64,000 nt of DNA, taken from contig CALCOY010000098.1 in assembly GCA_937897325.1 (NCBI GenBank), positions 1-64,000 on the forward strand, read 5' to 3'. This DNA is from an uncultured Shimia sp. (GTDB lineage: Bacteria > Pseudomonadota > Alphaproteobacteria > Rhodobacterales > Rhodobacteraceae). A program made the position numbers and the translations under genes. Numbering within the stretch: position 1 is the first letter of the stretch; each line of letters begins with the position of its first letter. Positions 17,958 through 26,619 of this stretch are shown one piece after another. Below the pieces are notes generated by a model. The model saw only the letters and a list, made by a program, of their open reading frames with translations. It was not told the origin of the DNA and searched no databases.

Positions 17958-18205
17958 CCGGAATCCGATCTTGCGTTCAAACCACTATGACTCGGCCAAC
18001 CTTTGCGATCGCACTGTTGCGCTCGCCTTGGGTTGTCGACCAGTTCAGTCTTCATTGCGTTCGACTGTTCAGGTTTGAAGTTTGGCCATAATGCTCCGAG
18101 TAAGCGGGCAGCTGCTTCCCGTATGAGTAGAACTTACCTTTCTAAGGAGAGCACGATAAAATACGCAGAGGAATGCACTAAAACGCAAAAGCGGCCAGTA
18201 AAGCT

Positions 18206-19885
18206 TTGATAAAGAACGGAAAGTTTTTCGTTGCGCCTGAGAGGAGTTCTAAAAACTTCAAGGCGCTACTTGCTCGTCTGGCCGCTGAAGGTGCTGGGCG
18301 GCCAGTTGATCAGCATGGCTTCGCCGATGGACCGTGGACCCCAGAGACGCTAGCCAATGCGATCTCATCTATCGACGCAAACAAAGATGGCATTGAACTG
18401 CGGGCGGTCCAAGTGTGGTTCCAGCAAAACGATAGCGGCATTAGCAACGAGAATATTCGATGGCTTGCCAGAATTTTCGGATGTGATGACCCGCAAGCGA
18501 CCAGTCAATGGCAAGCCGAGTTGAAAGCCGCGAAGGACCTGCTAGCGAAGGAAAGACGTGAGAAGCGAAAACGTGCTTCGGTAGACCCTGGTGAGACCTA
18601 CCCGGGCCATGATGCAGCTAGCAACGAAGCGAGCGAACCTTTGGTATCTGACCAAACCACCGATGCTGAGCGGACCGATACCAGCCTGGGTCGGATAGAG
18701 TATTCACCGAAGTCTTTGGCGAAGCGATATGAGCAGTTGTTAAGCGGCGGAGCATCCATGAATCTTTTGGTTTGGTATTGGCTCGTTTTCTGTGGTCTCG
18801 GCCTGATGAACTATGTCTTCGGAACGCTTAGTATTACGTACAGCCCGATCAAAGGAATGTCGAAGCAGGTAGGTTTCATTTGGGCACCAACTTTGACATT
18901 TCTCCCCCTCGTCGTTCTTCCGCTCCTTATCTACTGCATAAGCGATCTTATCACCTATTGGAAGCGTGTTGGTCGCCTAAAGTGCGCCTCACCCTCAGCA
19001 TTTTGCGTCTGTCGTCAGAATGACCCGGCTTGGTACGCAAAACTAAACAACTTCAATTTCTCGTTTTGGGCCATTACGCTTTTTTGTCTATTTTTCGTAT
19101 TTGGCTTGCAATGGGGGGGGATTTATCTACCAGCGTATTTTTCTGGCATAACCAATGGGGTTCAGATCGACCGATATTTAGTGACGTTGGTTCGGCCAGA
19201 AACCATCTCGATCAATGAAGCGATTTTGTTATCGGCAGTCGGCTATTTGTACACTGCTTCATACATTGCGATTTTCATGTTCGGCTTACTGTTTTTCTTC
19301 ATCATCGTTTTGGATTTTGACGAGATCTGCTCCTCTGCCTATCTCGAATATAGCGCATCAGATCGCTGCAGAATCTACGAAGAAGGGCAGAAGATTATTT
19401 GGGGTGGGTTCAGGATCATCGTTTTGTCTCTCTGGCTCGCTACATGCGTGAAGCTTCAAATTACTTATCTTTCATCCGATAGCGAAGACTTCTTTGCTTG
19501 GCTTCAGACAGATTCTTTGTCTGTTTTAGGCGTCACTCCCGATCGCAACGGGTGGTTAGAGAACAGCTCAATCAGCCACTTCACAACCTTTATGATGATG
19601 ATCGTTACCGTCGCAATCTTTGTAGTCTGTATCATCAAGGTACGTGTGATCTTAGAAGGCTTAGCGGTTTACGGCCAAAACTATCGCTTTCCTCAGGTCC
19701 AGAAAGTCATATTGAAAATGCTCATCGTTATAGCGCTTTTAGTGGCAAACCTCGTCTTGATCGGACGATTCAATGGTTTCTCTCTTTTGCTAGCGATCTG
19801 TGCCGTTGCGTCGTTGCATGCATTATCTGGACCGAAACTTAGAAATACTTGGATGGAGAATGGAACAAGCAAAGTTCTACTATGA
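18206..19885 (+). CDS. multi-pass membrane protein, possibly RcgA-like
   Basis: Encodes about 559 residues from a TTG at 18206; an in-frame stop lies shortly upstream and no better start is visible. Residues 1-115 are soluble, with RAVQVWFQQNDSGISNENIRW then LARIFGCDDPQATSQWQAEL, a helical, perhaps DNA- or partner-binding segment, followed by a charged linker. From about residue 187 there are roughly eight to nine membrane spans. The soluble block reminds me of proteins annotated as RcgA-family putative transporters, but I am not sure of this. The gene is more AT-rich than its neighbours and its end overlaps the next hydrolase gene, so the two probably act together. Confidence 0.6.
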   Translation: MIKNGKFFVAPERSSKNFKALLARLAAEGAGRPVDQHGFADGPWTPETLANAISSIDANKDGIELRAVQVWFQQNDSGISNENIRWLARIFGCDDPQATSQWQAELKAAKDLLAKERREKRKRASVDPGETYPGHDAASNEASEPLVSDQTTDAERTDTSLGRIEYSPKSLAKRYEQLLSGGASMNLLVWYWLVFCGLGLMNYVFGTLSITYSPIKGMSKQVGFIWAPTLTFLPLVVLPLLIYCISDLITYWKRVGRLKCASPSAFCVCRQNDPAWYAKLNNFNFSFWAITLFCLFFVFGLQWGGIYLPAYFSGITNGVQIDRYLVTLVRPETISINEAILLSAVGYLYTASYIAIFMFGLLFFFIIVLDFDEICSSAYLEYSASDRCRIYEEGQKIIWGGFRIIVLSLWLATCVKLQITYLSSDSEDFFAWLQTDSLSVLGVTPDRNGWLENSSISHFTTFMMMIVTVAIFVVCIIKVRVILEGLAVYGQNYRFPQVQKVILKMLIVIALLVANLVLIGRFNGFSLLLAICAVASLHALSGPKLRNTWMENGTSKVLL

Positions 19886-20798
19886 CATTGCAGATGGGCC
19901 TACCTTTGGGAAAGCTTATTGGCTGCGAACCGTTGATAACGTCCGTGTCCGAGTTGGCACCTACGAAACTGAAACATCTAGCAGTGGAACGATACTGTTG
20001 ATGTTGGGGCGCTTCGGATACGTTGAACGATATGGCCGAGTGGCTAAGGGCTTTGCTCAACATGGATATTCAACAGCCGTAATTGACTGGCGCGGTCAAG
20101 GCCTTGCAGATCGACTCGCTGGCGACCCGCAAGCTGGCCACATCAACAAGTTTTCTGACTACCAGAACGATGTAGCAGCGCTGATGACCGCGGTTAGGGA
20201 CCTCAACCTTCCAACACCGTACTTCCTAGTCGGCATTTCAATGGGCGCTTGCATCGGACTGAGGGCAATGCTGAACGGACTGCCCGTGTCTTCAACCGCA
20301 TTCATCTCCCCAATGTGGGGTATCAAAATGTCGATGATCCAACGGATCGCCGCATGGCCGCTTTCCTGGGTCGCACAAAAAACTGGTCTTGGGCAAAGGT
20401 ATGTTCCGGGTGAGAACGGTGAGATCTACGTTCTGGCGACGCGCTTCGAAGATAACAATCTGACACACAATGCTGCCATGTATGATTATTGGATTGAGCA
20501 AGCGGAGAAGGCACCTGAACTTCAAATAGGCGGACCGACGATGTCATGGCTCTATGAGGCGTTGTCCGAATGTCGCAGTCTTTCGAGGGCATCTTGTCCC
20601 AATGTTCCATGCATTACATTTTGTGGTGAACTGGATCAATTGGTTGACAACTCTTCGATAAAAAGGCGGATGGATAGATGGCCGAATAGCCGGTTTTCGA
20701 TGGTCCGAAATGCAAAACATGACGTGCTTACCGAGCGCCCTGAAGTAGGATGCGATGTGATGAGTGAGGTTTGCAACTTTTTCTCGGAACCTAGATGA
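19860..20798 (+). CDS. alpha/beta hydrolase, lysophospholipase-like
   Basis: Encodes 312 residues from the ATG at 19860, which overlaps the end of the membrane-protein gene by 26 bases. The fold signature is complete: VIDWRGQGLADR before the nucleophile elbow GISMGA (catalytic Ser), the acid in CGELDQLVD, and the His in NAKHDVL. The RGQGxS-like strand resembles lysophospholipase L2/monoacylglycerol lipase (PldB group). No signal peptide is seen, so it is probably cytoplasmic or membrane-associated. The substrate is not determined. The overlap suggests it works with the membrane partner, for instance on a lipid. Confidence 0.78.
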   Translation: MEQAKFYYDIADGPTFGKAYWLRTVDNVRVRVGTYETETSSSGTILLMLGRFGYVERYGRVAKGFAQHGYSTAVIDWRGQGLADRLAGDPQAGHINKFSDYQNDVAALMTAVRDLNLPTPYFLVGISMGACIGLRAMLNGLPVSSTAFISPMWGIKMSMIQRIAAWPLSWVAQKTGLGQRYVPGENGEIYVLATRFEDNNLTHNAAMYDYWIEQAEKAPELQIGGPTMSWLYEALSECRSLSRASCPNVPCITFCGELDQLVDNSSIKRRMDRWPNSRFSMVRNAKHDVLTERPEVGCDVMSEVCNFFSEPR

Positions 20799-20965
20799 GA
20801 GTGCTCAAGTCCAGGTGGCATAGCTCTTAGACGGCGAGTGAGACAGCCTAGAGGAGGACTTTTAGATCTCTGTCGTAACATTTTGCGAAGCGCCGCCAGT
20901 TCGCCAATATGCGATGCTGACCAGCCTCGCTCAACATGTAGAAATGGTCTTCCTTGACTTGCACC

Positions 20966-21158
20966 GTAAGCGTCCGGTCTGACTGCCCTGCCGGAGGGGT
21001 GCTAATGTCGGATAGTGTCCACTTAGCTAAGTGGACACTTAAGGGACCGGGATGGCGAAGCGGCGCAAACGCAGGAAGTGGAGTGATGACGAGAAGCGCA
21101 TGATCTGTGCGCAGACTGTTGTTCCGGGTGTGTCGGTTGCGCAGGTTGTCAATCGGCA
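20966..21158 (+). mobile_element. IS66-family left end with truncated tnpA
   Basis: The sequence GTAAGCGTCCGGTCTGA at 20966-20982 is a typical IS66 terminal repeat. A 24-base perfect palindrome (arm GTGTCCACTTAG) lies at 21016-21039, and a frame starting ATG at 21052 encodes MAKRRKRRKWSDDEKRMICA and then QTVVPGVSVAQVV, the start of the IS66 TnpA (OrfA) protein. It is cut after about 36 residues by the end of an IS21 element. No further part of this IS66 copy appears beyond the IS21. Confidence 0.75.
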
Positions 21159-21276
21159 TCCAACCGTGACCCCTCATCGGCGTCCAATTTTGACCCCCTT
21201 TGTGCAGAGCTGGCCTGGCGCTGCGTAGCCCTCACATAGCGCAGCGGCGTCAGGCCAGCGGTGGTGCCATTTGGCG

Positions 21277-22005
21277 CTACGCTCTGTTTTTGAAGCGCCA
21301 GCTTTCGTTTCCGGTTTCGACGATCTCGCAGTGATGCGTGAGACGATCGAGCAGCGCGGTAGTCATCTTGGCATCGCCAAAGACGCTGGGCCATTCTCCG
21401 AACGCCAAGTTGGTGGTGACGATGATAGAGGTTCGTTCATAGAGCTTGCTGATGAGATGGAACAAGAGTTGGCCGCCTGTCTGAGCGAAGGGCAGATACC
21501 CCAGCTCATCCAGGATCAGGAAGTCGAGGCGGGAGATGAGATCGGCGGTTCGTCCTTGCCGTTCCGCGCGTGCCTCGGCGTCCAGCTTGTTCACCAGGTC
21601 GACGACGTTGAAGAACCGGCCCCGCCGTCCTTCTCGGATGCAGGCACGGGCAATGCTGACCGCGAGGTGAGTTTTTCCAGTGCCGGTTCCACCGATCAGA
21701 ACCAGGTTGCGCTGATGGTCGAGGAAGTCTCCGGTAGCCAGATCACGGATCAGGGTCTCATTGACCTCTGCCGCTTCGAAGTCGAACTCGTTGATCTCCT
21801 TTGTCAATGGCAGCTTGGCGATGGTCATCTGGTATTTGACGGACCGGGCCTGCTTCTCCGTGATCTCGGCATGCAGCAGATCGCCAATGATCTGTTGCGG
21901 TTCATGTTGGCGTTTGACGGCTGTCGCAATGATCTCGTCGTAAGCCGTCCGCATGCCGTAGAGCTTCAACTGACCCATTGCGCCCAGGACTTGCGTGCGT
22001 TCCAT
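21277..22005 (-). CDS. istB: IS21 helper ATPase IstB
   Basis: Encodes 242 residues, [18 protein letters not shown] at the start, the usual IstB N-terminus. Walker A is [11 protein letters not shown] and the Walker B region is [14 protein letters not shown]. IstB is the AAA+ ATPase that assists IstA in target selection and strand transfer. The gene appears full length and intact, but its partner IstA lacks the catalytic core, so the element should not move unless a complete IstA is supplied from another copy. Confidence 0.9.
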   Translation of the reverse strand: MERTQVLGAMGQLKLYGMRTAYDEIIATAVKRQHEPQQIIGDLLHAEITEKQARSVKYQMTIAKLPLTKEINEFDFEAAEVNETLIRDLATGDFLDHQRNLVLIGGTGTGKTHLAVSIARACIREGRRGRFFNVVDLVNKLDAEARAERQGRTADLISRLDFLILDELGYLPFAQTGGQLLFHLISKLYERTSIIVTTNLAFGEWPSVFGDAKMTTALLDRLTHHCEIVETGNESWRFKNRA

Positions 22006-22948
22006 GCTGTGTTCTCCTCAGGCTGTCATATCGGTCGCAGTTGGCTTCAGGTTCACAATCCAGCTTCAGCGCGTCCGGGGTGGTGATTGTCAGGGGAGGC
22101 GGCGGTTCGCGATGCCGGGCGAGGATGTTGAGCACGACACCGGCAGAATGGACGTTGTGAGACAGCGCCTCTGCACAAGCCGCTTCAACGGCTTCCAATC
22201 CATCGGTCAGGATGGCCCCGAGGATATCGACCATTTGGCGGTCGCCGCCGGGTTGACGTTCTAATTTGCGCTGCACTCGGCGAATGGGCGTAGGTAGCTC
22301 CCAGTCCTTGAATGGAGCACCGTTGCGCAGAGCGCCTGGCTTTCGCGCGAGGACCGGCAAATAATGCAAGGGATCATAGATCGTTTTGCCGCGCCCGAAG
22401 GCCCGCTCATGCTGGCCGACAATCTTGCCATCCTGCCAGCATTCCAGCCGATCCGCATAGGCGCGTATCTCAACCGGACGACCGACCGCGCGGGCATCAA
22501 CGGAGTAGCGATTGTTGTCAAACCGCACGAGGCAGGTCTTTGAGACAGACGCTGGAACAGCGTGGAACCCATCAAATGGACCAACGTAGGCGGCGGCTGA
22601 CGCTTCCTGGACCTCACGAGACCAGTTGGCCGCATACCGGCGCACCGCGTCATAGCTGCCATCGTAGCCGAGATTGCGCAGTTCCTCGTAAATCCGAACC
22701 AGGGTCAGTCGTTCGCGCTTCGGCTTGCCAGCATTGCCCTCAAGCAGGCTATCAAGCTGATCTTTCCAGGGATCGATCTTCGGACGCGGTTGAACAGATC
22801 GGTCATAGCTGAACTCCGTGTCCCCAGACCGAACAACCTTCCGCACCGTGTTACGGGACAATCGCAGGTCACGAAAAATCTGCTTGATCGACTTCCCTTC
22901 AACGAAAAATGCGCGCCTGATCTTCGCAATCGTTTCCACAACCAACAT
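21902..22948 (-). pseudogene. istA: IS21 transposase IstA with internal deletion
   Basis: Starts MLVVETIAKIRRAFFVEGKS at 22948, after GGAG-type ribosome sequence. Residues 1-135 are the normal helix-turn-helix part, ending SREVQEASAAAYVGPF. This joins directly, in frame, to DGFHAVPASVSKTCLVRFDN and the normal C-terminal part. In complete IstA proteins (about 500 residues) the intervening 150-200 residues hold the DDE integrase core, which is missing here. The reading frame runs on into istB for about 100 bases. The deletion has kept the frame, so an inactive DNA-binding protein could still be made. Confidence 0.85.
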
Positions 22949-23043
22949 CCCCAATCTGCTCCCCAAAATCTTTTGGGAAGCATCTGAACAGAATTGTCAC
23001 AGGGGTCACTTTTGGACGCCGATCACCCCTCAATGGGGGTCAA

Positions 23044-23453
23044 TCTTGCATGCCGTTTCACATATCGAATGGCTTGGACGGGGGTGATTATTGTTTTGTC
23101 CCTACAGTCTCTTTCTGTCACCTCAACACACATCTTTGGAGCGCTCGGTCGCATACCTCTAAGGCCGGGCCGACTTAGAACGATGGCGGTTCCACGGGGC
23201 TGAAGGATGAGGTGGCGAGGTCGTTGATGACTGTCTCCTTTGGCCTGTCGTTTCTGAAGGGATGGGACGTGGCAGAGAATCTCGTCCGGCAAAATCACTA
23301 AACAGCTGCGCTGCTCCGGGCCCACCCGTGTCCTCGGCCCCATCACTGCGTTCAGGCCTGCGGGCCGCGCCAGTGCGCCCTGCGGTGTTTCACCGGCCGA
23401 GAACCGTCTGCCTTGGCACGACCCATCGAAACGACACACCAAAGGAGACAGTC
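23044..23453 (+). other. leader region before the SSB gene
   Basis: About 410 bases with no supported gene. The second half is GC-rich and contains GTGTCCTCG and GCGGGCCGC stretches that recur in the leader at 27.2 kb. An AAAGGAG ribosome site at about 23441 serves the SSB gene. Confidence 0.5.
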
Positions 23454-23783
23454 ATGATCAACGCAGCAACCTTCCAAATCATCGGCCGCATCGGAAACCT
23501 CAACACCCTCGAAAAAGTCACCCATGTCTCCATCGCCTCTGACCGCTCGGTCAAACGCGGCGACGAATGGGTGACAGAGACCGATTGGAACAACGTCACC
23601 GTCTTCAACCCCGCCCTCCGCAAACGCCTTGCCAATGCCAAGGTCGGACAAAAAGGCAACCTCGTCATCTTCCAGGGCACCATCCAAACCAACGCCTACG
23701 AACAGGACGGCACCAAACTCTACAAGACAGCCCTCGTCGCCCAATCCTTCGAAGTCCTCTCCTTCAAGGCGGACGCTCAATGA
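23454..23783 (+). CDS. single-stranded DNA-binding protein
   Basis: Encodes 109 residues with an OB-fold of the SSB type: FQIIGRIGNLNTLEKVTHVSIA, then TDWNNVTVFNPALRKRL and NLVIFQGTIQTNAYEQDG, ending near ALVAQSFEVLSFK. It is shorter than chromosomal SSB and lacks the acidic C-terminal tail, as many plasmid versions do. The start is set by AAAGGAG eight bases before the ATG. Its stop overlaps the ATG of the next small gene (ATGA). It would protect single-stranded plasmid DNA during replication or transfer. Confidence 0.8.
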   Translation: MINAATFQIIGRIGNLNTLEKVTHVSIASDRSVKRGDEWVTETDWNNVTVFNPALRKRLANAKVGQKGNLVIFQGTIQTNAYEQDGTKLYKTALVAQSFEVLSFKADAQ

Positions 23784-24034
23784 GCGCCGCCTGCAGCTGG
23801 TGGCCCGTCGGCCACCACCTTCTCCCCGAAGGCTCAACACTCACCCTGGAGGATCAAATGCAGCTCCAAGCCAATCTCGATATCGCAGAACGCGTCGCAG
23901 ATCGGGCCGATGACATCCTCACCAAAGCACGTGCTGCAAACCTGGACGCCCAAGAGCTCGACCATCTCCGCGAGAAAGCCGCGCGCGCCCGAATGGCATA
24001 CTACGACGCCCTCAACGCAGATCTGGCTCTATGA
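23780..24034 (+). CDS. small helical plasmid protein
   Basis: Encodes 84 residues, overlapping the SSB stop by ATGA. After an N-terminal MSAACSWWPVGHHLLPEG, the rest is a charged helical stretch (QLQANLDIAERVADRADDIL and then AQELDHLREKAARARMAYYDAL), probably a helical hairpin. An internal ATG at 23858 is also possible. The family is not recognised. Coupling to an SSB gene suggests a DNA-maintenance accessory role, but that is inference. Confidence 0.6.
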   Translation: MSAACSWWPVGHHLLPEGSTLTLEDQMQLQANLDIAERVADRADDILTKARAANLDAQELDHLREKAARARMAYYDALNADLAL

Positions 24035-24040
24035 GCCAGA

Positions 24041-24625
24041 TCACCCTTCCAAAACGCTCCCATCGATGCAGCGCTCCAAGGCGTGATTGCTCGCGCTGAA
24101 GCTTTCGATCATGGCCGCCATGAACGGTTCCGGCTCAAGTCTGTCCTCATCCAACACACGACCGCTCGTTTCCACCAGAATGGTCAGCAAGGTCAGCTGA
24201 CAGCGGCCATTGCCCTCTCGAAACGGATGGACAGCATTGATTTCCGCAAGATAGTGCGCAGCCCGCGTGATAAACTCAGCTCTGCCTGCGTCGATAAGAT
24301 GGTCTTCCTCCGCGAGAGCGGCAAAGAGACGTGTCATCTCCGTCTCAATGAACTCCGGGTAGCAAAACCAATTGCCGCCCTTGGCGGTGCGCACTGTTCG
24401 CGTTTGGCCCGCCCAATCATAGACATCTTGAAAAAAATGGTGGTGGATCGCTTGGTAATGCGCATAGTCCAACTCTCCCTCAGGCAGGTCTTCTTCGGCC
24501 CGCGAGAGAAACATCAATTGCTCGAACTGATCCAGTGCTTCTTGACCGCGGAGGCCTGCGCTGTTGATGAGAACAGAGGTGCCTGGGTAGCAGGCGGGAT
24601 CTTCAAACGCGTCGTAACGGCTCAT
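24041..24625 (-). CDS. Fic-family protein (putative AMPylating toxin)
   Basis: Encodes 194 residues with the full Fic motif HPFREGNGR at residues 133-141, plus the usual upstream helix (YAHYQAIHHHFFQDVYDWAGQ, with RTVRTAKGGNWFCYPE forming the flap). Fic enzymes transfer AMP from ATP to Ser, Thr or Tyr of target proteins and often act as toxins that stabilise plasmids. Its ATG directly follows the stop of a small basic gene at 24626-24847, the usual place for an antitoxin. No inhibitory (S/T)xxxE(G/N) motif was found in the Fic protein itself. Confidence 0.88.
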   Translation of the reverse strand: MSRYDAFEDPACYPGTSVLINSAGLRGQEALDQFEQLMFLSRAEEDLPEGELDYAHYQAIHHHFFQDVYDWAGQTRTVRTAKGGNWFCYPEFIETEMTRLFAALAEEDHLIDAGRAEFITRAAHYLAEINAVHPFREGNGRCQLTLLTILVETSGRVLDEDRLEPEPFMAAMIESFSASNHALERCIDGSVLEG

Positions 24626-24847
24626 TCACCGTGACTTGGTCTTGTATTGACCGCTGACAGCACTGCGAAACGCGTCTCCCTTGATCCGCTTGGCTGTCAT
24701 GGATTTCACAACAGCACGAGATGACCCGCTGAGCGACAAGCCTTCCACAGCCCCGAACTTGGCAGCTTTAGACGCGCCAATGGATTTGGTCACAAATCGT
24801 CCGCTTGCAGCAGATCTCTTAGTTGTGGATGCGGTCTTCTTACTCAT
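24626..24847 (-). CDS. small basic protein upstream of fic, possible antitoxin
   Basis: Encodes 73 residues, MSKKTASTTKRSAASGRFVT at the start, very rich in Lys, Arg, Ser and Ala. It has a repeated (S)G(R/Q)(F/Y)xTKS motif near both ends. Its stop codon abuts the fic start, so the two are co-translated. The canonical Fic antitoxin motif is not present: the best candidate, KFGAVEG, lacks Ser/Thr four residues before the Glu. It could be a new type of Fic partner or a DNA-binding protein. A longer frame to 25027 exists but looks like non-coding leader. Confidence 0.6.
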   Translation of the reverse strand: MSKKTASTTKRSAASGRFVTKSIGASKAAKFGAVEGLSLSGSSRAVVKSMTAKRIKGDAFRSAVSGQYKTKSR

Positions 24848-25347
24848 AGATCTATGTCTAGCATCTTTTTGCACCTGTTGCACGACCTGAGCGCGCACCG
24901 TCCTATTATCCCCAAACCACTTGCTTAGTCCGACATGTTGCCTTCTTCGCTCATCGATACTGGAGCGCCGTGCCGGCCGCGCTCTACTCGCTGCGCTCCC
25001 GAAGCCCGCAACCGAGGTCTTCGCCATGCGGTAACGATCGCTCGCGCGGGTCCACGGATCACGAACCTGAGTATCGATGATTTATGGTGATACTTGGATG
25101 TTCAGCAAGGCGCCTCGATTGTCTTTTGTGCCTGCGCGTCCCATAGTGATCTCACACCCTCCATAGAGGGTTTGAGGCTTAGAAACCTCACCAATGGAAA
25201 CCACGATCGGTAGGCAAACGCTTGCGGCAGGGCGGAAGTTGCTATGTCCAAGGTGCTCGCACCGAAAATCGTTCGCGCCTTTCCAGTCAAGGTTTCTAAC
25301 ACCCGGCTTATGGTATGCGACCTCAGCCAACAGGAGGGCGCACCATT
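24848..25347 (+). other. 500-base intergenic region
   Basis: Separates the minus-strand fic pair from plus-strand plasmid genes. No recognisable gene or RNA was found. It contains short imperfect hairpins near 25155-25190 and must hold both divergent promoters. Confidence 0.5.
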
Positions 25348-25560
25348 GTGCAGAAGGTCCAATTTACAGATGCGGACGCACAGCGACTGATTGAGGCCCT
25401 CGCCAATGCCGATGATGCCTTCCCGCAGTTGACAGGCGAATTGAGACGCAATCGGCTCCAGCTCTCACCCACGACGTTCCGGTGCTACGTGAAAGACGAG
25501 CTTTTCACGTGTTTTTTCGACCGCGGGTCAGTCTTGGAGACGGCGCTCAGCGCATCTTGA
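25348..25560 (+). CDS. small hypothetical protein
   Basis: Encodes about 70 residues from a GTG at 25348, preceded by CAGGAGGG at 25331-25338, a strong ribosome site that decides the start. The protein reads MQKVQFTDADAQRLIEALAN and continues with a beta-rich half containing FRCYVKDELFTCFFDRGS. No family is recognised. Its ribosome site and position in the plasmid backbone make it likely to be expressed. Confidence 0.5.
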   Translation: MQKVQFTDADAQRLIEALANADDAFPQLTGELRRNRLQLSPTTFRCYVKDELFTCFFDRGSVLETALSAS

Positions 25561-25687
25561 AACCAGTAAGCCACCATCGGGCCTTGGGCTTTAAGCATGT
25601 CTCTCGACTACCTTGTCATCCTGGGTGTTCATGACAGTCCACTGGGATTTACTACAATTTAATCGCTGTAGGGCCGCTGACCTATTT

Positions 25688-25704
25688 CATTCCTATCAGG
25701 AATG
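25688..25704. promoter_or_regulatory. perfect palindrome CATTCCT-ATC-AGGAATG
   Basis: Seven-base arms around a 3-base centre form a perfect inverted repeat. It touches the repeated AT-rich operator motif at 25707, so it may be a second regulator site at the same promoter. Confidence 0.45.
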
Positions 25705-25706
25705 TG

Positions 25707-25726
25707 TAACGATATATATAACGATA
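25707..25726. promoter_or_regulatory. TAACGATA direct repeat, 12-bp spacing (copy 1)
   Basis: Two perfect TAACGATA units start at 25707 and 25719. The same arrangement recurs upstream of other backbone operons at 27799, 30715 and 47645, with a single unit at 31330. It precedes the small gene/thermonuclease/OB-fold operon. It may be an operator or a promoter -10 element. Confidence 0.6.
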
Positions 25727-25776
25727 AATATCAAGAAAATATAGTGACGGACGATCGGTTAGGTTCTGCCCCTCAA

Positions 25777-25977
25777 ATGGTGATTTCATTTCGACAAAAC
25801 TGTCTCGATGCGCTCAACGACGGTCGTCTTGACGACCTCGTTTTGCTTTTGGTGAACCATCTCAGACGCCGTCAGAAAACGGTCAGCCCGCATGCGCGCC
25901 TCGCTTACCATAGACGCCTCAAAAGCCAGTCCGGTTGGTGGTACAAAACTCAAGCGCGAAGAAGCGGCGCTCTATGA
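25777..25977 (+). CDS. small hypothetical protein
   Basis: A frame of 66 residues starts MVISFRQNCLDALNDGRLDD. An upstream ATG at 25702 overlaps the operator motif and is less likely. The first half is a plausible helical protein (LVLLLVNHLRRRQK). The last 30 residues overlap a longer reading of the next frame. Not recognised, and weakly supported. Confidence 0.3.
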   Translation: MVISFRQNCLDALNDGRLDDLVLLLVNHLRRRQKTVSPHARLAYHRRLKSQSGWWYKTQARRSGAL

Positions 25978-25987
25978 TATTCGCGAC

Positions 25988-26173
25988 ATGAGCTGGCACC
26001 TTGTCGCGCTTAAAGATCACGAGATCGTCGGCGCAGAGCGCTTTCCGATCCCGTCCGGTCATCCAGAGTTCGATCGCCAGGTTCTGCAGTACACACATGC
26101 GGTGCATGGCTATTATGGCGAGGACGCTTTGGTCGTTGCCGCGTTCCACGCTCACGGATTGATGGTTGAATGA
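25988..26173 (+). CDS. small hypothetical protein coupled to thermonuclease
   Basis: Encodes 61 residues from the ATG at 25988 (an upstream in-frame ATG at 25892 would give 93). The sequence MSWHLVALKDHEIVGAERFP then DRQVLQYTHAVHGYYGEDALVVAAFHAH has alternating strands and a helix. Its stop overlaps the thermonuclease ATG (ATGA), the main evidence that it is real. The family is unknown. Confidence 0.5.
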   Translation: MSWHLVALKDHEIVGAERFPIPSGHPEFDRQVLQYTHAVHGYYGEDALVVAAFHAHGLMVE

Positions 26174-26619
26174 CAGTTTCTCAGCGACTGTACCGCCGCG
26201 CAACGCAGGTATTGATTGGCGGCGTCCTAGCCTGGCTGCTCGGTCTTGCCACGTCCCGCGCAGAAAAGACGTTGACGGGGCCATGGCACATCTGCGCGCC
26301 CTTTGAAAAACGGATCACCTGTATCGTGGATGGCGATACGTTCTGGTTTCAGGGCGAAAAGATGCGGCTCGAAAGCGTCAATACACCGGAAGTCGATGGT
26401 CCCTGTGCCGTTGAGCAGGCGCTGGCCCGCGAGGCGAGGTCCATGCTTCTGAAGCTCATGTCATCGGAGGCGACCTCAATCTTTCGGGTTGGCGTCGATC
26501 GATATGGGCGAACTCTTGTTCAGGTCCGCACAGCCGATAGCTCAATCGGCACGCGTCTTCTCGAGCATGGGCTCGCAGAAACCTTCGGTCAGAGACCGCG
26601 TAGAGACTGGTGTCAGTGA
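26170..26619 (+). CDS. secreted thermonuclease-like protein (SNase fold)
   Basis: Encodes 149 residues with an N-terminal membrane/signal segment (about 12-30, VLIGGVLAWLLGLATSRA). The SNase domain shows ITCIVDGDTFWFQGEKMRLE then SVNTPEVDG (calcium and substrate residues) and GVDRYGRTLVQV, which holds the catalytic Arg. It would cut DNA or RNA in the periplasm or outside. Such nucleases are common on conjugative elements. It is coupled both to the preceding small gene and to the OB-fold gene that starts in its stop codon. Confidence 0.82.
   Translation: MTVSQRLYRRATQVLIGGVLAWLLGLATSRAEKTLTGPWHICAPFEKRITCIVDGDTFWFQGEKMRLESVNTPEVDGPCAVEQALAREARSMLLKLMSSEATSIFRVGVDRYGRTLVQVRTADSSIGTRLLEHGLAETFGQRPRRDWCQ

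Larger units (their letters stand above)
21163..23043 (-). mobile_element. IS21-family element (internally deleted)
   Basis: The ends share an inverted sequence: TCGGCGTCCAA flanked by TGACCCC at about 21163-21200, and its reverse complement at about 23003-23043. Between them lie istA (with a deletion) and istB on the minus strand. It has inserted into an IS66 remnant. Exact termini and target-site duplication could not be fixed, because IS21 ends carry several similar repeats. Confidence 0.75.

Noticed and set aside
23023-23442. 139-residue minus-strand frame after the IS21 element
   Set aside because: It runs through the SSB leader and IS21 end with no family match; it looks like a chance frame in GC-rich DNA.
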